A stretch of DNA of 64,000 nt from an uncultured Acetatifactor sp. (lineage in GTDB: Bacteria; Bacillota; Clostridia; Lachnospirales; Lachnospiraceae): contig CANQNT010000006.1 in assembly GCA_947625255.1 (NCBI GenBank), positions 62,001 through 126,000 on the forward strand, read 5' to 3'. Position numbers and translations under genes: made by a program. Every line of letters starts with the position of its first letter. The stretch's first letter is position 1. Of the stretch, positions 19,042 to 27,712 are shown piece by piece. Below the pieces are notes generated by a model that worked only from the letters and a program-made list of their open reading frames with translations, did not search any database and was not told where the DNA came from.

Positions 19042-19070
19042 TTGACAAACCATGGAAAAGCGGATATATA
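19042..19070 (+). promoter_or_regulatory. sigma-A promoter for hup
   Basis: TTGACA, 17 bp, TATATA: a near-consensus promoter 107 bp ahead of the HU start, consistent with the high expression expected of a histone-like protein. Confidence 0.75.
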
Positions 19071-19177
19071 TATGTATAGATGTTTTGATGGAGCGCTCTT
19101 TTGAAATAAGAATACGGACATATCAGAACAATCTGGTAAAATACAAACAAGAAAACTCAGTAAGGAGGAGTTCAATT

Positions 19178-19453
19178 ATGAACAGAACAGAATTGGTTGC
19201 AGCCGTGGCAGAGCAGGCCGGAATTTCCAGAAAAGATGCAGAGAGGGCTATGAAAGCTTTTACAGAGGTTGTTACTGAAGAATTGAAAAATGGCGGAAAG
19301 GTTCAGCTCGTTGGTTTTGGTACCTTTGAAGTGTCTGACAGAGTTGCCAGGGTAGGCATCAATCCCCAGACCAAGAAGACCATTAATATCGCGGCTTCCA
19401 AGGCCCCTAAGTTCAAGGCCGGCAAAGCGCTTAAGGATGCCGTAAACGCTTGA
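19178..19453 (+). CDS. hup: DNA-binding protein HU
   Basis: A 91-residue HU: MNRTELVAAVAEQAGI opening, the VQLVGFGTFEVSDR arm base and the INPQTKKTINI arm with the DNA-intercalating proline. Start at 19178 follows TAAGGAGGAG; the longer frame from 19052 would begin inside the promoter. It bends and compacts the chromosome. It has its own strong promoter and terminator, so it is a single-gene unit. Confidence 0.97.
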   Translation: MNRTELVAAVAEQAGISRKDAERAMKAFTEVVTEELKNGGKVQLVGFGTFEVSDRVARVGINPQTKKTINIAASKAPKFKAGKALKDAVNA

Positions 19454-19478
19454 TTTTCAGACCCAAAACCAATTGCTT

Positions 19479-19507
19479 CAGAGAACCTGAAAGGGTTCTC
19501 TGTTTTT
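19479..19507 (+). terminator. intrinsic terminator after hup
   Basis: CAGAGAACC pairs with GGTTCTCTG across a 6-base loop, followed by TTTTT. It ends 22 bp before the rqcP start, so rqcP needs read-through or a start site within this region. Confidence 0.88.
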
Positions 19508-19528
19508 GTGTATGGGAAGGAAGAAAAA

Positions 19529-19768
19529 ATGAGGTTAGATAAGTATTTAAAAGTGTCGCGGCTGATCAAGCGGCGTACAGTGGCCAATGAGGCCTGCGAC
19601 AGCGGCAGGGTTTTGATCAACGACAAGCCAGCTAAGGCTTCGGCTAACGTAAAAGAGGGAGACATCATTACCATTTCCTTTGGCAACAAGGAAGTAAAGG
19701 TGGAAGTTTTGGACGTACAGGAAACGGTGCGCAAGGAGGAGGCCAGAGAGCTTTTCCGTTATTTGTAA
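19529..19768 (+). CDS. rqcP: S4-domain RNA-binding protein RqcP (YabO)
   Basis: A 79-residue S4 domain protein: MRLDKYLKVSRLIKRRTVANEACDSG and INDKPAKASANVKEGDII are the two halves of the S4 fold. In Bacillus the family acts in ribosome-associated quality control, helping RqcH add alanine tails. The position next to yabP matches Bacillus. The start follows GGAAGGAAG. Confidence 0.92.
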   Translation: MRLDKYLKVSRLIKRRTVANEACDSGRVLINDKPAKASANVKEGDIITISFGNKEVKVEVLDVQETVRKEEARELFRYL

Positions 19769-19790
19769 GGCGAAAAGGATAGGGTTTGTG

Positions 19791-19819
19791 TCATAAAGGT
19801 TTTTCCCGCCTCATATACT
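19791..19819 (+). promoter_or_regulatory. sigma-E type promoter for yabP-yabQ
   Basis: TCATAAA, 14 bp, CATATACT: close to the mother-cell sigma-E pattern, with the expected spacing, 33 bp before the yabP start. yabP is sigma-E controlled in Bacillus, so sequence and context agree. Confidence 0.65.
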
Positions 19820-19851
19820 GTAAGAGAAAAGGCAGTATCAAGGAGGGGCTT

Positions 19852-20142
19852 ATGGAGGATTTAAACAACGCGGGAACGCGTACGCATAAAGTGACCATGC
19901 TGAATCGTAGGACATGTACCATCAGCGGTGTAAATGATGTGCTTTCCTTTGATGTACATGAGGTTCTCCTGGAGACCGAGCAGGGGATGCTGATGATCAA
20001 GGGAGAAGATCTGCATGTGAGTCGTCTGACGCTGGATAAGGGCGAGGTGGACATTGATGGCAAAATCGATGGATTTACTTATTCTGACGTGGCAGGCGGC
20101 AGTACGAAGAGCGAGTCCCTGTTCTCCAGACTGTTTCGGTGA
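19852..20142 (+). CDS. yabP: sporulation protein YabP
   Basis: A 96-residue cytosolic protein of the YabP/YqfC family: HKVTMLNRRTCTISGVNDVLSFDVHEVLLET is the typical core, followed by MLMIKGEDLHVSRLTLDKGEVDIDG. ATG at 19852 follows AAGGAGGGG. It is needed during sporulation in the mother cell with YabQ, encoded 29 bp downstream. Confidence 0.92.
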   Translation: MEDLNNAGTRTHKVTMLNRRTCTISGVNDVLSFDVHEVLLETEQGMLMIKGEDLHVSRLTLDKGEVDIDGKIDGFTYSDVAGGSTKSESLFSRLFR

Positions 20143-20171
20143 GCGGCCGGCTTTGGGAGTGAAAAGGCAGA

Positions 20172-20648
20172 ATGGCGGATGAGAACCTTTTTTTGTTTCA
20201 TGCGTTTTTGTTGGGAATCTTTGTGACCTTTGTGTACGATTGGTTTCGTATTCTGCGCCGGGTTCTGCGGCACAATGGGTTTGCGGTAGCCGCGGAGGAT
20301 CTGGGCTTTTGGACATTTTGTGCCATCGAGGTTTTCCTTTTAATGTACCGTGAGAGCAATGGCACGCTGCGTTGGTTCGCCGTACTGGGCGCGTTGGCCG
20401 GGATGCTCCTTTATCATAAGACCCTCAGTCCCTTATTCGTGAAATATGTATCTTTGTTGCTGGGCAGGCTTCTGAGAATCCTGGGTAAGATTTTGGGCTT
20501 TTTCTGGAAACCGGTGGTGGCCGCGGGCAGGGGTGTGGGACGCATCCATGATAAGGCAAAAAGCGGAAGAAAAAGATTTGCGTCTTTTCTCAAAAAAAGA
20601 TTGACGGTAAGGCTGAAAATGCTTAAAATGATAGGTACGAGACATTAG
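20172..20648 (+). CDS. yabQ: spore cortex biosynthesis protein YabQ
   Basis: A 158-residue membrane protein with three to four spans at the N-terminus and a basic C-terminal tail. The LFHAFLLGIFVTFVYDWFRILRRV opening and DLGFWTFCAIEVFLLMYRESNG are YabQ hallmarks. It localises to the forespore membrane and is needed for cortex formation in Bacillus. It forms a pair with yabP, probably driven by the sigma-E-like promoter at 19.8 kb. Confidence 0.9.
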   Translation: MADENLFLFHAFLLGIFVTFVYDWFRILRRVLRHNGFAVAAEDLGFWTFCAIEVFLLMYRESNGTLRWFAVLGALAGMLLYHKTLSPLFVKYVSLLLGRLLRILGKILGFFWKPVVAAGRGVGRIHDKAKSGRKRFASFLKKRLTVRLKMLKMIGTRH

Positions 20649-20736
20649 TCAGCATGAGACCGTCGTATGGTACAACCGTAGGCCACAGGCGTGGCAGCAG
20701 CCGGATGGCTGTAATAGCAGTGGGAAAGGAGTCGCC

Positions 20737-21048
20737 ATGGCAAGGAGTAGGAGTAAGGCCGCTTATCGCAGGAAACGGAAGAATCGTTTCAGTATGTTCC
20801 TTGTGTTTTTGGTAGTGATGTTTATTATGGCGGCGGTATCGGTAAAGAGCATAGGACTGAGGGCGCAGCTTGACGCTTACACGGAGCAGGCGGCACAGCT
20901 GGATCAGCAGATCGAGGCGGAGAAAAAACGGACCGAGGAGATTGAGGAGTATCGGAAGTACACCCAGACAAAGAAATACGCGGAGGAAGTGGCCAAGGAT
21001 AAGTTAGGATTGGTGTATGAGGATGAAATCCTCTTCCAGCAGGAGTAG
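20737..21048 (+). CDS. divIC: DivIC/FtsB-type septum formation protein
   Basis: A 103-residue bitopic protein: basic N-terminus, one span (FSMFLVFLVVMFIMAAVSV), then an extracellular coiled coil (LDAYTEQAAQLDQQIEAEKKRTEEIEEYR) and the family tail EEVAKDKLGLVYEDEILF. It bridges FtsL and DivIB in the divisome. The position between yabQ and spoIIE matches Bacillus. Start preceded by GGAAAGGAG. Confidence 0.93.
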   Translation: MARSRSKAAYRRKRKNRFSMFLVFLVVMFIMAAVSVKSIGLRAQLDAYTEQAAQLDQQIEAEKKRTEEIEEYRKYTQTKKYAEEVAKDKLGLVYEDEILFQQE

Positions 21049-21096
21049 GAGATTTCCGAGTATCGGAGTAACGGACAATTGAGTGAATAGTGAGGA

Positions 21097-21122
21097 AAGC
21101 AGGCGAAGAGCCTGCTTTTTTT
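21097..21122 (+). terminator. intrinsic terminator after divIC
   Basis: AAGCAGGC pairs with GCCTGCTT across a 5-base loop, followed by seven T. It isolates spoIIE from the divIC transcript. Confidence 0.9.
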
Positions 21123-21154
21123 GTCAGCAAAAATATGGAATTCCGTTCCTCTTT

Positions 21155-21187
21155 TTGACAAAAATTATGGGATGGACAAGTTATACT
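21155..21187 (+). promoter_or_regulatory. spoIIE promoter with 21-bp spacer and Spo0A-box-like -35 region
   Basis: TTGACA and TATACT are separated by 21 bp rather than 17. The Bacillus spoIIE promoter is known for this spacing and for activation by phosphorylated Spo0A with sigma-A. The -35 also reads TTTGACAA, whose complement TTGTCAAA differs by one base from the Spo0A box TTGTCGAA; a weaker TTGTCAGC lies at about 21121. The link to Spo0A is inferred. Confidence 0.6.
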
Positions 21188-21274
21188 GTAAAAGATGGAA
21201 ACCACGGGGGATGGTGTGTAAAATAAGCCTGATAGCTTTTGGGGTAATGAAATGGATAGAAGGAGTAAAGAGAA

Positions 21275-22456
21275 TTGAAGGTGAAAACAGATAAGTATAC
21301 AGGAGATGCATTGGAAATATTGGATTATGGAAAAAGGAGGCTGCTGACCTATGCGGACTCATTCCGCGAGCTGGCAAAGAGTCTGGATGGGGAGTTTTGC
21401 CAGGAGGCCCGGAACAGAGAGCAAATGCTGTTGGCAAGAAGTCATTGGGAAAGCAGGCAGACTTTGTGTGAAAATCTGCAGGAAATGGCCCAGATCATGA
21501 CACGGGCGGCCTCGGAGGTATATCTTCATCGTCCTATTGAAGAGCGCAGGCGCAGGGTGATTCTGCATACCCTCAGGCAGGAGGGCATACAGGGGTCGGA
21601 GATTTCTTACATAGAAAAACAAGGACAGCGGGTCGGCATCAGTCTTACCATGCACGTTCCCAAGGGGGATGCCCGCAAATCCGGGGAGGTGGCGGATTTG
21701 CTTTCCGTGGCGCTGAACAAGAGGTTTTCCATGTCGGTGTCCAGTCCTTATCAGGTGGACGGTGTCAAGCGCGGCTTTGTGCTGGTGGAAGAAGCGGACT
21801 ATGTGGTAATGACTGGAGTGGCGCGGGCCATCCAGGAAAACGAAAAAACCTCCGGGGATAACTATGCCTTTATTGAATCGGAACGTGGCAGATTTACCGC
21901 GCTTTTGTCAGACGGCACGGGTTCCGGGGAAAAAGCCGGAGAGGACAGCGGCCGGGTGTTGGATCTGATGGAGAAAATGATCGAGGCGGATTTCGATAGG
22001 GAAAGTGCGGTAAATTTGTTAAACAGCGCGGTTCTGGCCCAGGGCTCCGAGCAGAGTCTGGCCACATTGGACATCTGCGACCTGGATCTTTACGAGGGAA
22101 CTTGTGAGTTCCGTAAGATCGGGGCGGCGGCTTCGTTTATCAAGCGGGATTATCTGGTGGAGCAGATCGATTCCCATTGTCTGCCGCTGGGGGTTTTTCA
22201 TACACTGGAGTCAGAGGTGATCACCTGTGAATTAATGGACGGGGATTATATTATTATGATGACGGACGGTGTTCTGGATGCTTTGGAACAGAACCAATAT
22301 GAGGAAACCATGAAGCGCGTGATTATGGATATGAAAGAGCGCAATCCCAGGGAAATGGCGGAAAGGCTTCTTCAATTTGTCCTGCACTGCAGTGGGGGAC
22401 GAATCGCGGATGATATGACAATTCTGGTGATTGGCGTGTGGGAAAAAAACTCTTGA
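21275..22456 (+). CDS. spoIIE: SpoIIE-family PP2C phosphatase lacking the membrane domain
   Basis: A 393-residue protein that corresponds only to the cytosolic half of SpoIIE. Residues ~1-150 are a helical regulatory region; the PP2C core follows with LLSDGTGSGEKAGEDSGRVLDLME, the switch-helix region upstream of it, MMTDGVLDALE and the metal-binding end DDMTILVIG. Bacillus SpoIIE is ~830 residues with ten N-terminal membrane spans; here only 226 bp separate divIC from the TTG start (AAGGAG 9 bases ahead) and they hold a terminator and promoter, so no membrane part is encoded. It should dephosphorylate SpoIIAA to release sigma-F, but cannot be septum-anchored by itself. SDGM is SDGT here. Confidence 0.88.
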   Translation: MKVKTDKYTGDALEILDYGKRRLLTYADSFRELAKSLDGEFCQEARNREQMLLARSHWESRQTLCENLQEMAQIMTRAASEVYLHRPIEERRRRVILHTLRQEGIQGSEISYIEKQGQRVGISLTMHVPKGDARKSGEVADLLSVALNKRFSMSVSSPYQVDGVKRGFVLVEEADYVVMTGVARAIQENEKTSGDNYAFIESERGRFTALLSDGTGSGEKAGEDSGRVLDLMEKMIEADFDRESAVNLLNSAVLAQGSEQSLATLDICDLDLYEGTCEFRKIGAAASFIKRDYLVEQIDSHCLPLGVFHTLESEVITCELMDGDYIIMMTDGVLDALEQNQYEETMKRVIMDMKERNPREMAERLLQFVLHCSGGRIADDMTILVIGVWEKNS

Positions 22457-22487
22457 TTTTCCGGTTGGGATTGTCTATAGTAAGAAT

Positions 22488-23960
22488 ATGGATGATATTA
22501 GACAGATTGAACGGAAGGTTTTTGAATTCATAGAGAAGTACCGGCTTCTGCGGCCCGGCGACAGAGTGGTGGTCGGTGTTTCGGGAGGGGCAGACTCTGT
22601 TTGCCTCTTATTTGTATTGTCTGAATGGGCCGCGAAATATGGGCTGGAGCTTTACGTGGTGCATGTCAATCACGGCATTCGCAAAGAAGCGGGGGAGGAT
22701 GCGGCTTTTGTGAGGCGGCTTTGTGAAAAGCGGAACCTGCCCTTTGCTTTGGTGGAAGCCGATGTGCCTGGGAGAGCCGCGCGGGAGCGCGTTTCCGTGG
22801 AAGAGATGGGCAGGACGGTACGATATGAAGCTTTTGAAGCGGAGGCAAGGCGAGTGGCTGCGGATCATGTGGCTGTTGCCCATAATGCCAATGACCAGGC
22901 GGAGACGATGCTGTTCCATTTATTCCGTGGAAGCGGTCTGACAGGGCTGGGAGGGATCCGCCCCTTGCGCGGGAAACTGATCCGTCCTATTTTATGCCTG
23001 GAACGAGAGGAGATTGAACGATATTTGCGGGAGAAAGGTGTCGAATATTGTCAGGATTCCACGAATGAAGAGGATCACTACGCGCGCAATCGGATTCGTC
23101 ACCATCTGCTTCCCTATGCGGAGGAGCAAATTTCCAAAGGCAGCGTGGCGCACATGAGCCAAACGGCTTTGATGCTGCAGGAAGTGGAGGAATATCTTCT
23201 CCGGCAGGTGCGGGAAGCGCGGGAAAAGGCTGTAAGGGAAGATACCGGGGAAGACGTTCCTTGTATTCGGATAGATTGCCAGGCGTTCCATGCTTTGGAC
23301 CCGGTAATCGGGAAGCGCCTTTTGCTTCAGTTATTGCAGGAAATCAGTCCCACGGGCAAGGATCTTGCCCGGATCCATGTGGAGGAGGTTTTCACCCTGT
23401 TCCGGAAAGAGGGCGGGGCTTTCAGTCTCCCTTGCGGTGTGGAAGCAAGGCGGCAATACGGGACGGTTATTTTGGAGCGGGCACATGAAAGGTCCATGGA
23501 AAGAGCAATGCCGGTTTTTTCTCCGGTGAAGCTGGACGCCGCGGGATTGACCGAAGAGGAGACAAGGATTCCCCTTGGCAATGGATATGCTTTAAGTTTT
23601 AAGGCTTTTTCCTGTCAGGCATCTCATAAAAAAAGTGAAAATATTCCGAGAAATCAGTGTACGAAATGGTTTGATTGTGATAAAATGAATAAGCCGCTGA
23701 TCATCAGGACGCGGCGGACAGGGGATTACCTGGAAATCAGGCAAAATGGGGGGAAACGGATTCATCAGACGATCAAACAATACATGATCAATGAAAAGAT
23801 TCCCCGGGAAGAAAGGGATCGTATCCTGCTGTTGGCGGAGGAGAGCCACGTCCTTTGGGTGTTGGGATGCCGCATCAGTGAGCATTACAAGGTTGATCAG
23901 GATACAAAGCGTATTTTGCAAGTGCAGTTAAAGGAAAACGAAAGAGAAAGTATGTGCTGA
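22488..23960 (+). CDS. tilS: tRNA(Ile)-lysidine synthase
   Basis: A 490-residue enzyme with the PP-loop VVGVSGGADSVCLL at about residues 25-38, followed by VVHVNHGIR and AHNANDQAETMLFHLFRGSGLTGLGG. The C-terminal domain ends in HQTIKQYMINEKIPREERD and VLWVLGCRISEHYKV. It makes lysidine at the anticodon wobble position of the AUA-reading tRNA, an essential step. ATG at 22488 is chosen over the TTG at 22431 that would overlap spoIIE. It lies in the classical tilS-hpt-ftsH order. Confidence 0.95.
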   Translation: MDDIRQIERKVFEFIEKYRLLRPGDRVVVGVSGGADSVCLLFVLSEWAAKYGLELYVVHVNHGIRKEAGEDAAFVRRLCEKRNLPFALVEADVPGRAARERVSVEEMGRTVRYEAFEAEARRVAADHVAVAHNANDQAETMLFHLFRGSGLTGLGGIRPLRGKLIRPILCLEREEIERYLREKGVEYCQDSTNEEDHYARNRIRHHLLPYAEEQISKGSVAHMSQTALMLQEVEEYLLRQVREAREKAVREDTGEDVPCIRIDCQAFHALDPVIGKRLLLQLLQEISPTGKDLARIHVEEVFTLFRKEGGAFSLPCGVEARRQYGTVILERAHERSMERAMPVFSPVKLDAAGLTEEETRIPLGNGYALSFKAFSCQASHKKSENIPRNQCTKWFDCDKMNKPLIIRTRRTGDYLEIRQNGGKRIHQTIKQYMINEKIPREERDRILLLAEESHVLWVLGCRISEHYKVDQDTKRILQVQLKENERESMC

Positions 23961-23974
23961 AACGGAGGTTAAGG

Positions 23975-24499
23975 ATGTCGGAGCATATTAGAGTACTTTT
24001 ATCGGAGGAAGAGGTAGATGCCAGGATACAGCAGATTGGCGACCAGATCAGTAAAGACTATGAGGGTGGTCAGGTGCATTTGGTGTGCGTGCTGAAAGGC
24101 GGAAGTTTCTTTATGTGTGAGCTGGCGAAGCGGATCACGGTGCCGGTATCATTGGATTTCATGTCGGTGTCCAGCTATGGCAAGGATACCAAGTCCAGCG
24201 GCGTGGTAAAGATCGTCAAGGATTTGGACGAATCCATCAAGGGTAAGGATGTGCTGGTAGTGGAGGATATCGTGGATTCCGGCAGGACTTTAAGTTATCT
24301 GCTGGAAATGCTCCGTGACAGAGGACCGAAGTCTTTGCGCCTTTGTACTTTGCTGGATAAGCCGGACAGACGCGTGGTGGATGTACATGTGGACTATACC
24401 GGATTTGCCATTCCGGATGAGTTCGTGGTAGGATATGGGCTGGATTATGATCAAAAATACCGCAATCTTCCCTTTATTGGTGTCGTGGAATTCGAGTAA
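23975..24499 (+). CDS. hpt: hypoxanthine phosphoribosyltransferase
   Basis: A 174-residue purine salvage enzyme. The PRPP-binding loop is [14 protein letters not shown] (~residues 93-106) and the opening is [18 protein letters not shown]. It converts hypoxanthine and guanine to their monophosphates in the cytosol. Start at 23975 follows ACGGAGGTTAAGG. It is 14 bp downstream of tilS and 17 bp upstream of ftsH, as in most Firmicutes. Confidence 0.96.
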   Translation: MSEHIRVLLSEEEVDARIQQIGDQISKDYEGGQVHLVCVLKGGSFFMCELAKRITVPVSLDFMSVSSYGKDTKSSGVVKIVKDLDESIKGKDVLVVEDIVDSGRTLSYLLEMLRDRGPKSLRLCTLLDKPDRRVVDVHVDYTGFAIPDEFVVGYGLDYDQKYRNLPFIGVVEFE

Positions 24500-24516
24500 G
24501 CTTTAGGAGGCTCAAA

Positions 24517-26325
24517 TTGAGACAAAACAACAGAAGCATTTTTTCATTGATTTTTTTCGTGCTGATTATTTTGATGATCGTCAGCGCGTTAGGACTGTTC
24601 CAGAATCAGGAATATGATTATACCCAGGAGCAGCTGGTTCAGGACGCGGATAACGGCAAGATTCGTTCCGTGGAGATCACGCCCAATCGCGAGACCCCCA
24701 CGGGATACCTTACCGTGGTCCGGACCAGCGGCGATGTGAAGACCCTTTATGTGACGGATGTGCGGGTGGCGGAAAGCCTGGTTCGTTCCCTTGGCATCGC
24801 GCCTGTCATTAATCAGGTGGAGCGGGAGAGCTGGCTGCTGACCACGCTGCTTCCCATGGGTATTGTGCTGATGATCGGCTTTTTCCTCTTCATGATGTTT
24901 AACGCCCAGAACGTGAACAATGGAGCCAACGGCAGGATGATGAATTTTGGCAAAAGCCGAGCCAAGCTGTCCGTGGGCGATAATCATGTGAATTTCCAGA
25001 TGGTGGCGGGTCTGAAAGAGGAAAAGGAGGAGCTGGAGGAAATCGTGGATTTCCTGAAGGAGCCCGGAAAGTTTACCAAGGTGGGCGCCAGAATTCCCAA
25101 GGGCGTGCTTTTGGAGGGCCCTCCCGGAACCGGTAAGACTTTGCTTGCCAAGGCGGTGGCCGGAGAGGCGGGAGTGCCGTTCTTCAGTATTTCCGGTTCG
25201 GATTTCGTGGAGATGTTCGTCGGCGTGGGCGCTTCCCGTGTCCGCGATCTCTTTGAAGAGGCCAAAAGGAACGCGCCCTGTATTGTTTTCATAGATGAAA
25301 TAGACGCGGTGGCAAGACGCCGCGGTACCGGTATGGGCGGCGGTCATGATGAAAGGGAGCAGACCCTGAATCAGCTGCTGGTGGAAATGGATGGCTTTGG
25401 CGTCAATGAGGGAATCATCGTGATGGCGGCTACCAACCGTGTGGACATTCTGGATCCCGCGATCCTGCGTCCCGGCCGTTTTGACCGTAAAGTGGCGGTC
25501 AACGCTCCTGACGTAGGCGGCCGGGAGGAGATTCTCAAGGTACACGCCAGGAACAAGCCCCTCAGGGATGATGTGGATCTCAAGCAGGTAGCCCAGACCA
25601 CGGCCGGCTTTACCGGAGCGGACCTGGAGAATCTGCTGAACGAGGCGGCCATTGTGGCGGCCAAGGAGGACAGACCGTTCATCATTCCCGAGGATATCAA
25701 TCGTTCCTTTGTAAAGGTAGGGATCGGCGCGGAGAAGAAGAGCCGTATCATTTCCGAGAAAGAGAAGCGGATTACCGCTTATCACGAGGCCGGACACGCG
25801 ATTTTGTTCCATGTGCTGCCGGATGTGGGGCCCGTCTATACGGTGTCCATTATTCCCACGGGAGTAGGAGCGGCCGGTTATACCATGCCGCTGCCGGAGA
25901 AGGATGAGATGTTCCTCACCAAGGGTAAAATGCTGCAGGATATTATGGTGTCCCTGGGCGGAAGAATCGCGGAGGAGCTGATCTTCGGCGACATTACCAC
26001 GGGCGCGTCCAGCGATATTAAGAAAGCGACCAAGGTGGCTCGCCGCATGGTGACCCGTTTCGGTATGAGTGAAAATATCGGCGTGATCTGCTATGATGAC
26101 GATGACGACGAAGTGTTTATCGGCCGCGATCTGGCTCACGCCAAGTCCCATAGCGAAAAAGTTGCCGGGGAGATTGATCGCGAGGTCAAATCCATTATTG
26201 ACGACTGCTATGCCAAAGCCAAGGAAATTATTACGGCTCATGAAAACGTTCTTCACAGCTGCGCAAAGCTTCTATTGGAAAAGGAAAAGATTGGAAGAGA
26301 AGAGTTCGAACAACTGTTTGCGTAA
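24517..26325 (+). CDS. ftsH: ATP-dependent zinc metalloprotease FtsH
   Basis: A 602-residue membrane AAA+ protease. Two spans (~residues 8-28 and ~108-130) bracket a short external domain. Walker A is GPPGTGKT (~200), Walker B is CIVFIDEID, and the zinc site is HEAGH (~423). TTG start with TAGGAGG seven bases ahead. A run of acidic residues (DDDDDE) near residue 530 is unusual but within family variation. It degrades membrane and regulatory proteins. Confidence 0.97.
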   Translation: MRQNNRSIFSLIFFVLIILMIVSALGLFQNQEYDYTQEQLVQDADNGKIRSVEITPNRETPTGYLTVVRTSGDVKTLYVTDVRVAESLVRSLGIAPVINQVERESWLLTTLLPMGIVLMIGFFLFMMFNAQNVNNGANGRMMNFGKSRAKLSVGDNHVNFQMVAGLKEEKEELEEIVDFLKEPGKFTKVGARIPKGVLLEGPPGTGKTLLAKAVAGEAGVPFFSISGSDFVEMFVGVGASRVRDLFEEAKRNAPCIVFIDEIDAVARRRGTGMGGGHDEREQTLNQLLVEMDGFGVNEGIIVMAATNRVDILDPAILRPGRFDRKVAVNAPDVGGREEILKVHARNKPLRDDVDLKQVAQTTAGFTGADLENLLNEAAIVAAKEDRPFIIPEDINRSFVKVGIGAEKKSRIISEKEKRITAYHEAGHAILFHVLPDVGPVYTVSIIPTGVGAAGYTMPLPEKDEMFLTKGKMLQDIMVSLGGRIAEELIFGDITTGASSDIKKATKVARRMVTRFGMSENIGVICYDDDDDEVFIGRDLAHAKSHSEKVAGEIDREVKSIIDDCYAKAKEIITAHENVLHSCAKLLLEKEKIGREEFEQLFA

Positions 26326-26478
26326 TTTTTAACAAAAACTATTGGGGTTTTTTGTGAAGTTTGTGAATTTTGAGAATAGCCAAAAAATAAGACTCATGAT
26401 ATTATAATACTCGTAACCCCCCAATACATTATATAGTTTTTGCTATACCCCATAAGAAAGAAATACCTTCTCTAAAAA

Positions 26479-26507
26479 GGACAGCTTGTAAAGGCTGTCT
26501 TTTTTAG
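26479..26507 (+). terminator. intrinsic terminator after ftsH
   Basis: GACAGC pairs with GCTGTC, extended by A/T pairs, with TTTTTT behind it, about 155 bp past the ftsH stop. The stretch before it is AT-rich and includes ATTGGGGTT and AACCCCCCAAT, an imperfect long-range inverted repeat. Confidence 0.7.
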
Positions 26508-26588
26508 TTATGTGAAGTGACTGCCTTGTAAATGTGTTAAGGGCCGAAATTATTCTGTGGCCCTCATAAGCCCTATCGGTTCCGGACT

Positions 26589-26912
26589 GTGTTTGGCGGC
26601 TTTTCGGGCGCCAGGTTCAGTTTGTTGATTGGCCAGCCGGGCGTTCCCTGGCGTTATCTGGGCTTAAACGGAGCGGGAAAGACGACCTTGGTGAAGCTGC
26701 TCTGCGGTTTCCTGGACCCCACAGAAGGCCGGGTGTTTCTGGACGGCCGGGATATCCGGGAGTTTAACCGCGCTGATTATTATGAGATGTTCTCGGCGGT
26801 GTTCCAGAGCTTTTCCCTTATGGCGGGAACAATCGCGGTCAATGTCGCGCAGGATGAGGAGAACATTGATATGGAACGGGTGAAGGTATGTGTGGAAAAT
26901 GAAGAAAGATAA
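26589..26912 (+). pseudogene. remnant of ABC exporter ATPase (gene A)
   Basis: About 107 codons survive. They hold Walker A (LGLNGAGKTTLVKLLCG), the FLDPTEGRVFLDGRDIREFN strand and the Q-loop AVFQSF, but no membrane domain upstream and no signature motif, Walker B or H-loop downstream. A functional exporter half is ~580 residues. It ends just inside the next remnant, so it is a deletion product of a two-gene ABC exporter. Confidence 0.8.
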
Positions 26913-27501
26913 AAAGCTGAAATCATGGGGCGAAGCGGCAGGGCTTAATTGGCGCGCGTTGGGTATTTTCTATAAGTATTGTCCGCAGAGGGTGGTTTCC
27001 GGTTTTGTCTGTATCTTTTGGAATGCGATTACTCCGTATGTGGGGATTTATCTCTCCGCGCTCTTGATCGATGAACTGGCAGGTCCCAGAGATCCGGAGC
27101 GTCTGCGGTTCCTTGTGCTCGTGATCGCTGTCATGCTGGCCATCACTTACATCGCTCCGGCACTCTCCAATAAAGCGAGCGGCTACTGGGCTATCAATGC
27201 GGATTCCCATGAATTGGCAAATCGTTTATTCGGATTTTTTGCTTTCTCGGCTATCATCCGCAGTTGGCGCTGATGCGAGGATGTATCGGCAGGATAAGAT
27301 ATGTAAGAGGTATGGTTCAAATAAGAAAGACATCTTTAACTCCCGGGGGTCGCCTATACCTTCGTCTGTCTGAAAGCCTGGGCGGGCGCTTTTGGTCTGG
27401 GAGCCGTGATCCAACAGGGAACCCATGCCGGATTGCTGGCGGATAAACACGGGAAATATTATGAACTCTGGAACGCCCAGGCCCAATATTATACGGAATG
27501 A
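26899..27501 (+). pseudogene. remnant of second ABC exporter gene (gene B), internally deleted and frameshifted
   Basis: The first ~115 codons (MKKDKKLKSWGEAAGLNWRAL onward) are the N-terminal membrane domain. After a frameshift near 27240-27340, a short piece of the later membrane domain is readable (AYTFVCLKAWAGAFGLG), fused directly to the last residues of an ATPase domain (THAGLLADKHGKYYELWNAQAQ). Several hundred codons are missing. The pair 26589-27501 was once a heterodimeric exporter. An intact copy would be about 1.8 kb per gene. Confidence 0.78.
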
Positions 27502-27550
27502 GTGGGAAAAGCTTCCTCCCGCGGTAATCGCGTCGCGCGATGATTTTCCA

Positions 27551-27579
27551 TTGAAAAGATGGTGCTCTTGTGGTATGAT
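27551..27579 (+). promoter_or_regulatory. sigma-A promoter for the mecA leader
   Basis: TTGAAA, 17 bp, TATGAT: a good promoter. Transcription would begin near 27586, about 125 bp before mecA. Confidence 0.65.
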
Positions 27580-27611
27580 ATCTATAAAGGGCAGAGCCAA
27601 GTCAATGAAAG

Positions 27612-27647
27612 AGCAGATGCCGGGCTGGCCCGGGCAGCTGCTTTTTC
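27612..27647 (+). terminator. terminator-like hairpin inside the mecA leader
   Basis: AGCAG...CTGCT closes an inner TGCC...GGCA/GGG-CCC stem, followed by TTTTTC. It sits between the promoter at 27551 and mecA, so it could attenuate mecA or end a ~60-nt leader RNA. Confidence 0.6.
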
Positions 27648-27712
27648 TGCCATTTACAGGCGAAGCGCTTTTGGCACAATTGTAAACAGTTGGATAAGAA
27701 AGGGTGAAGAAT

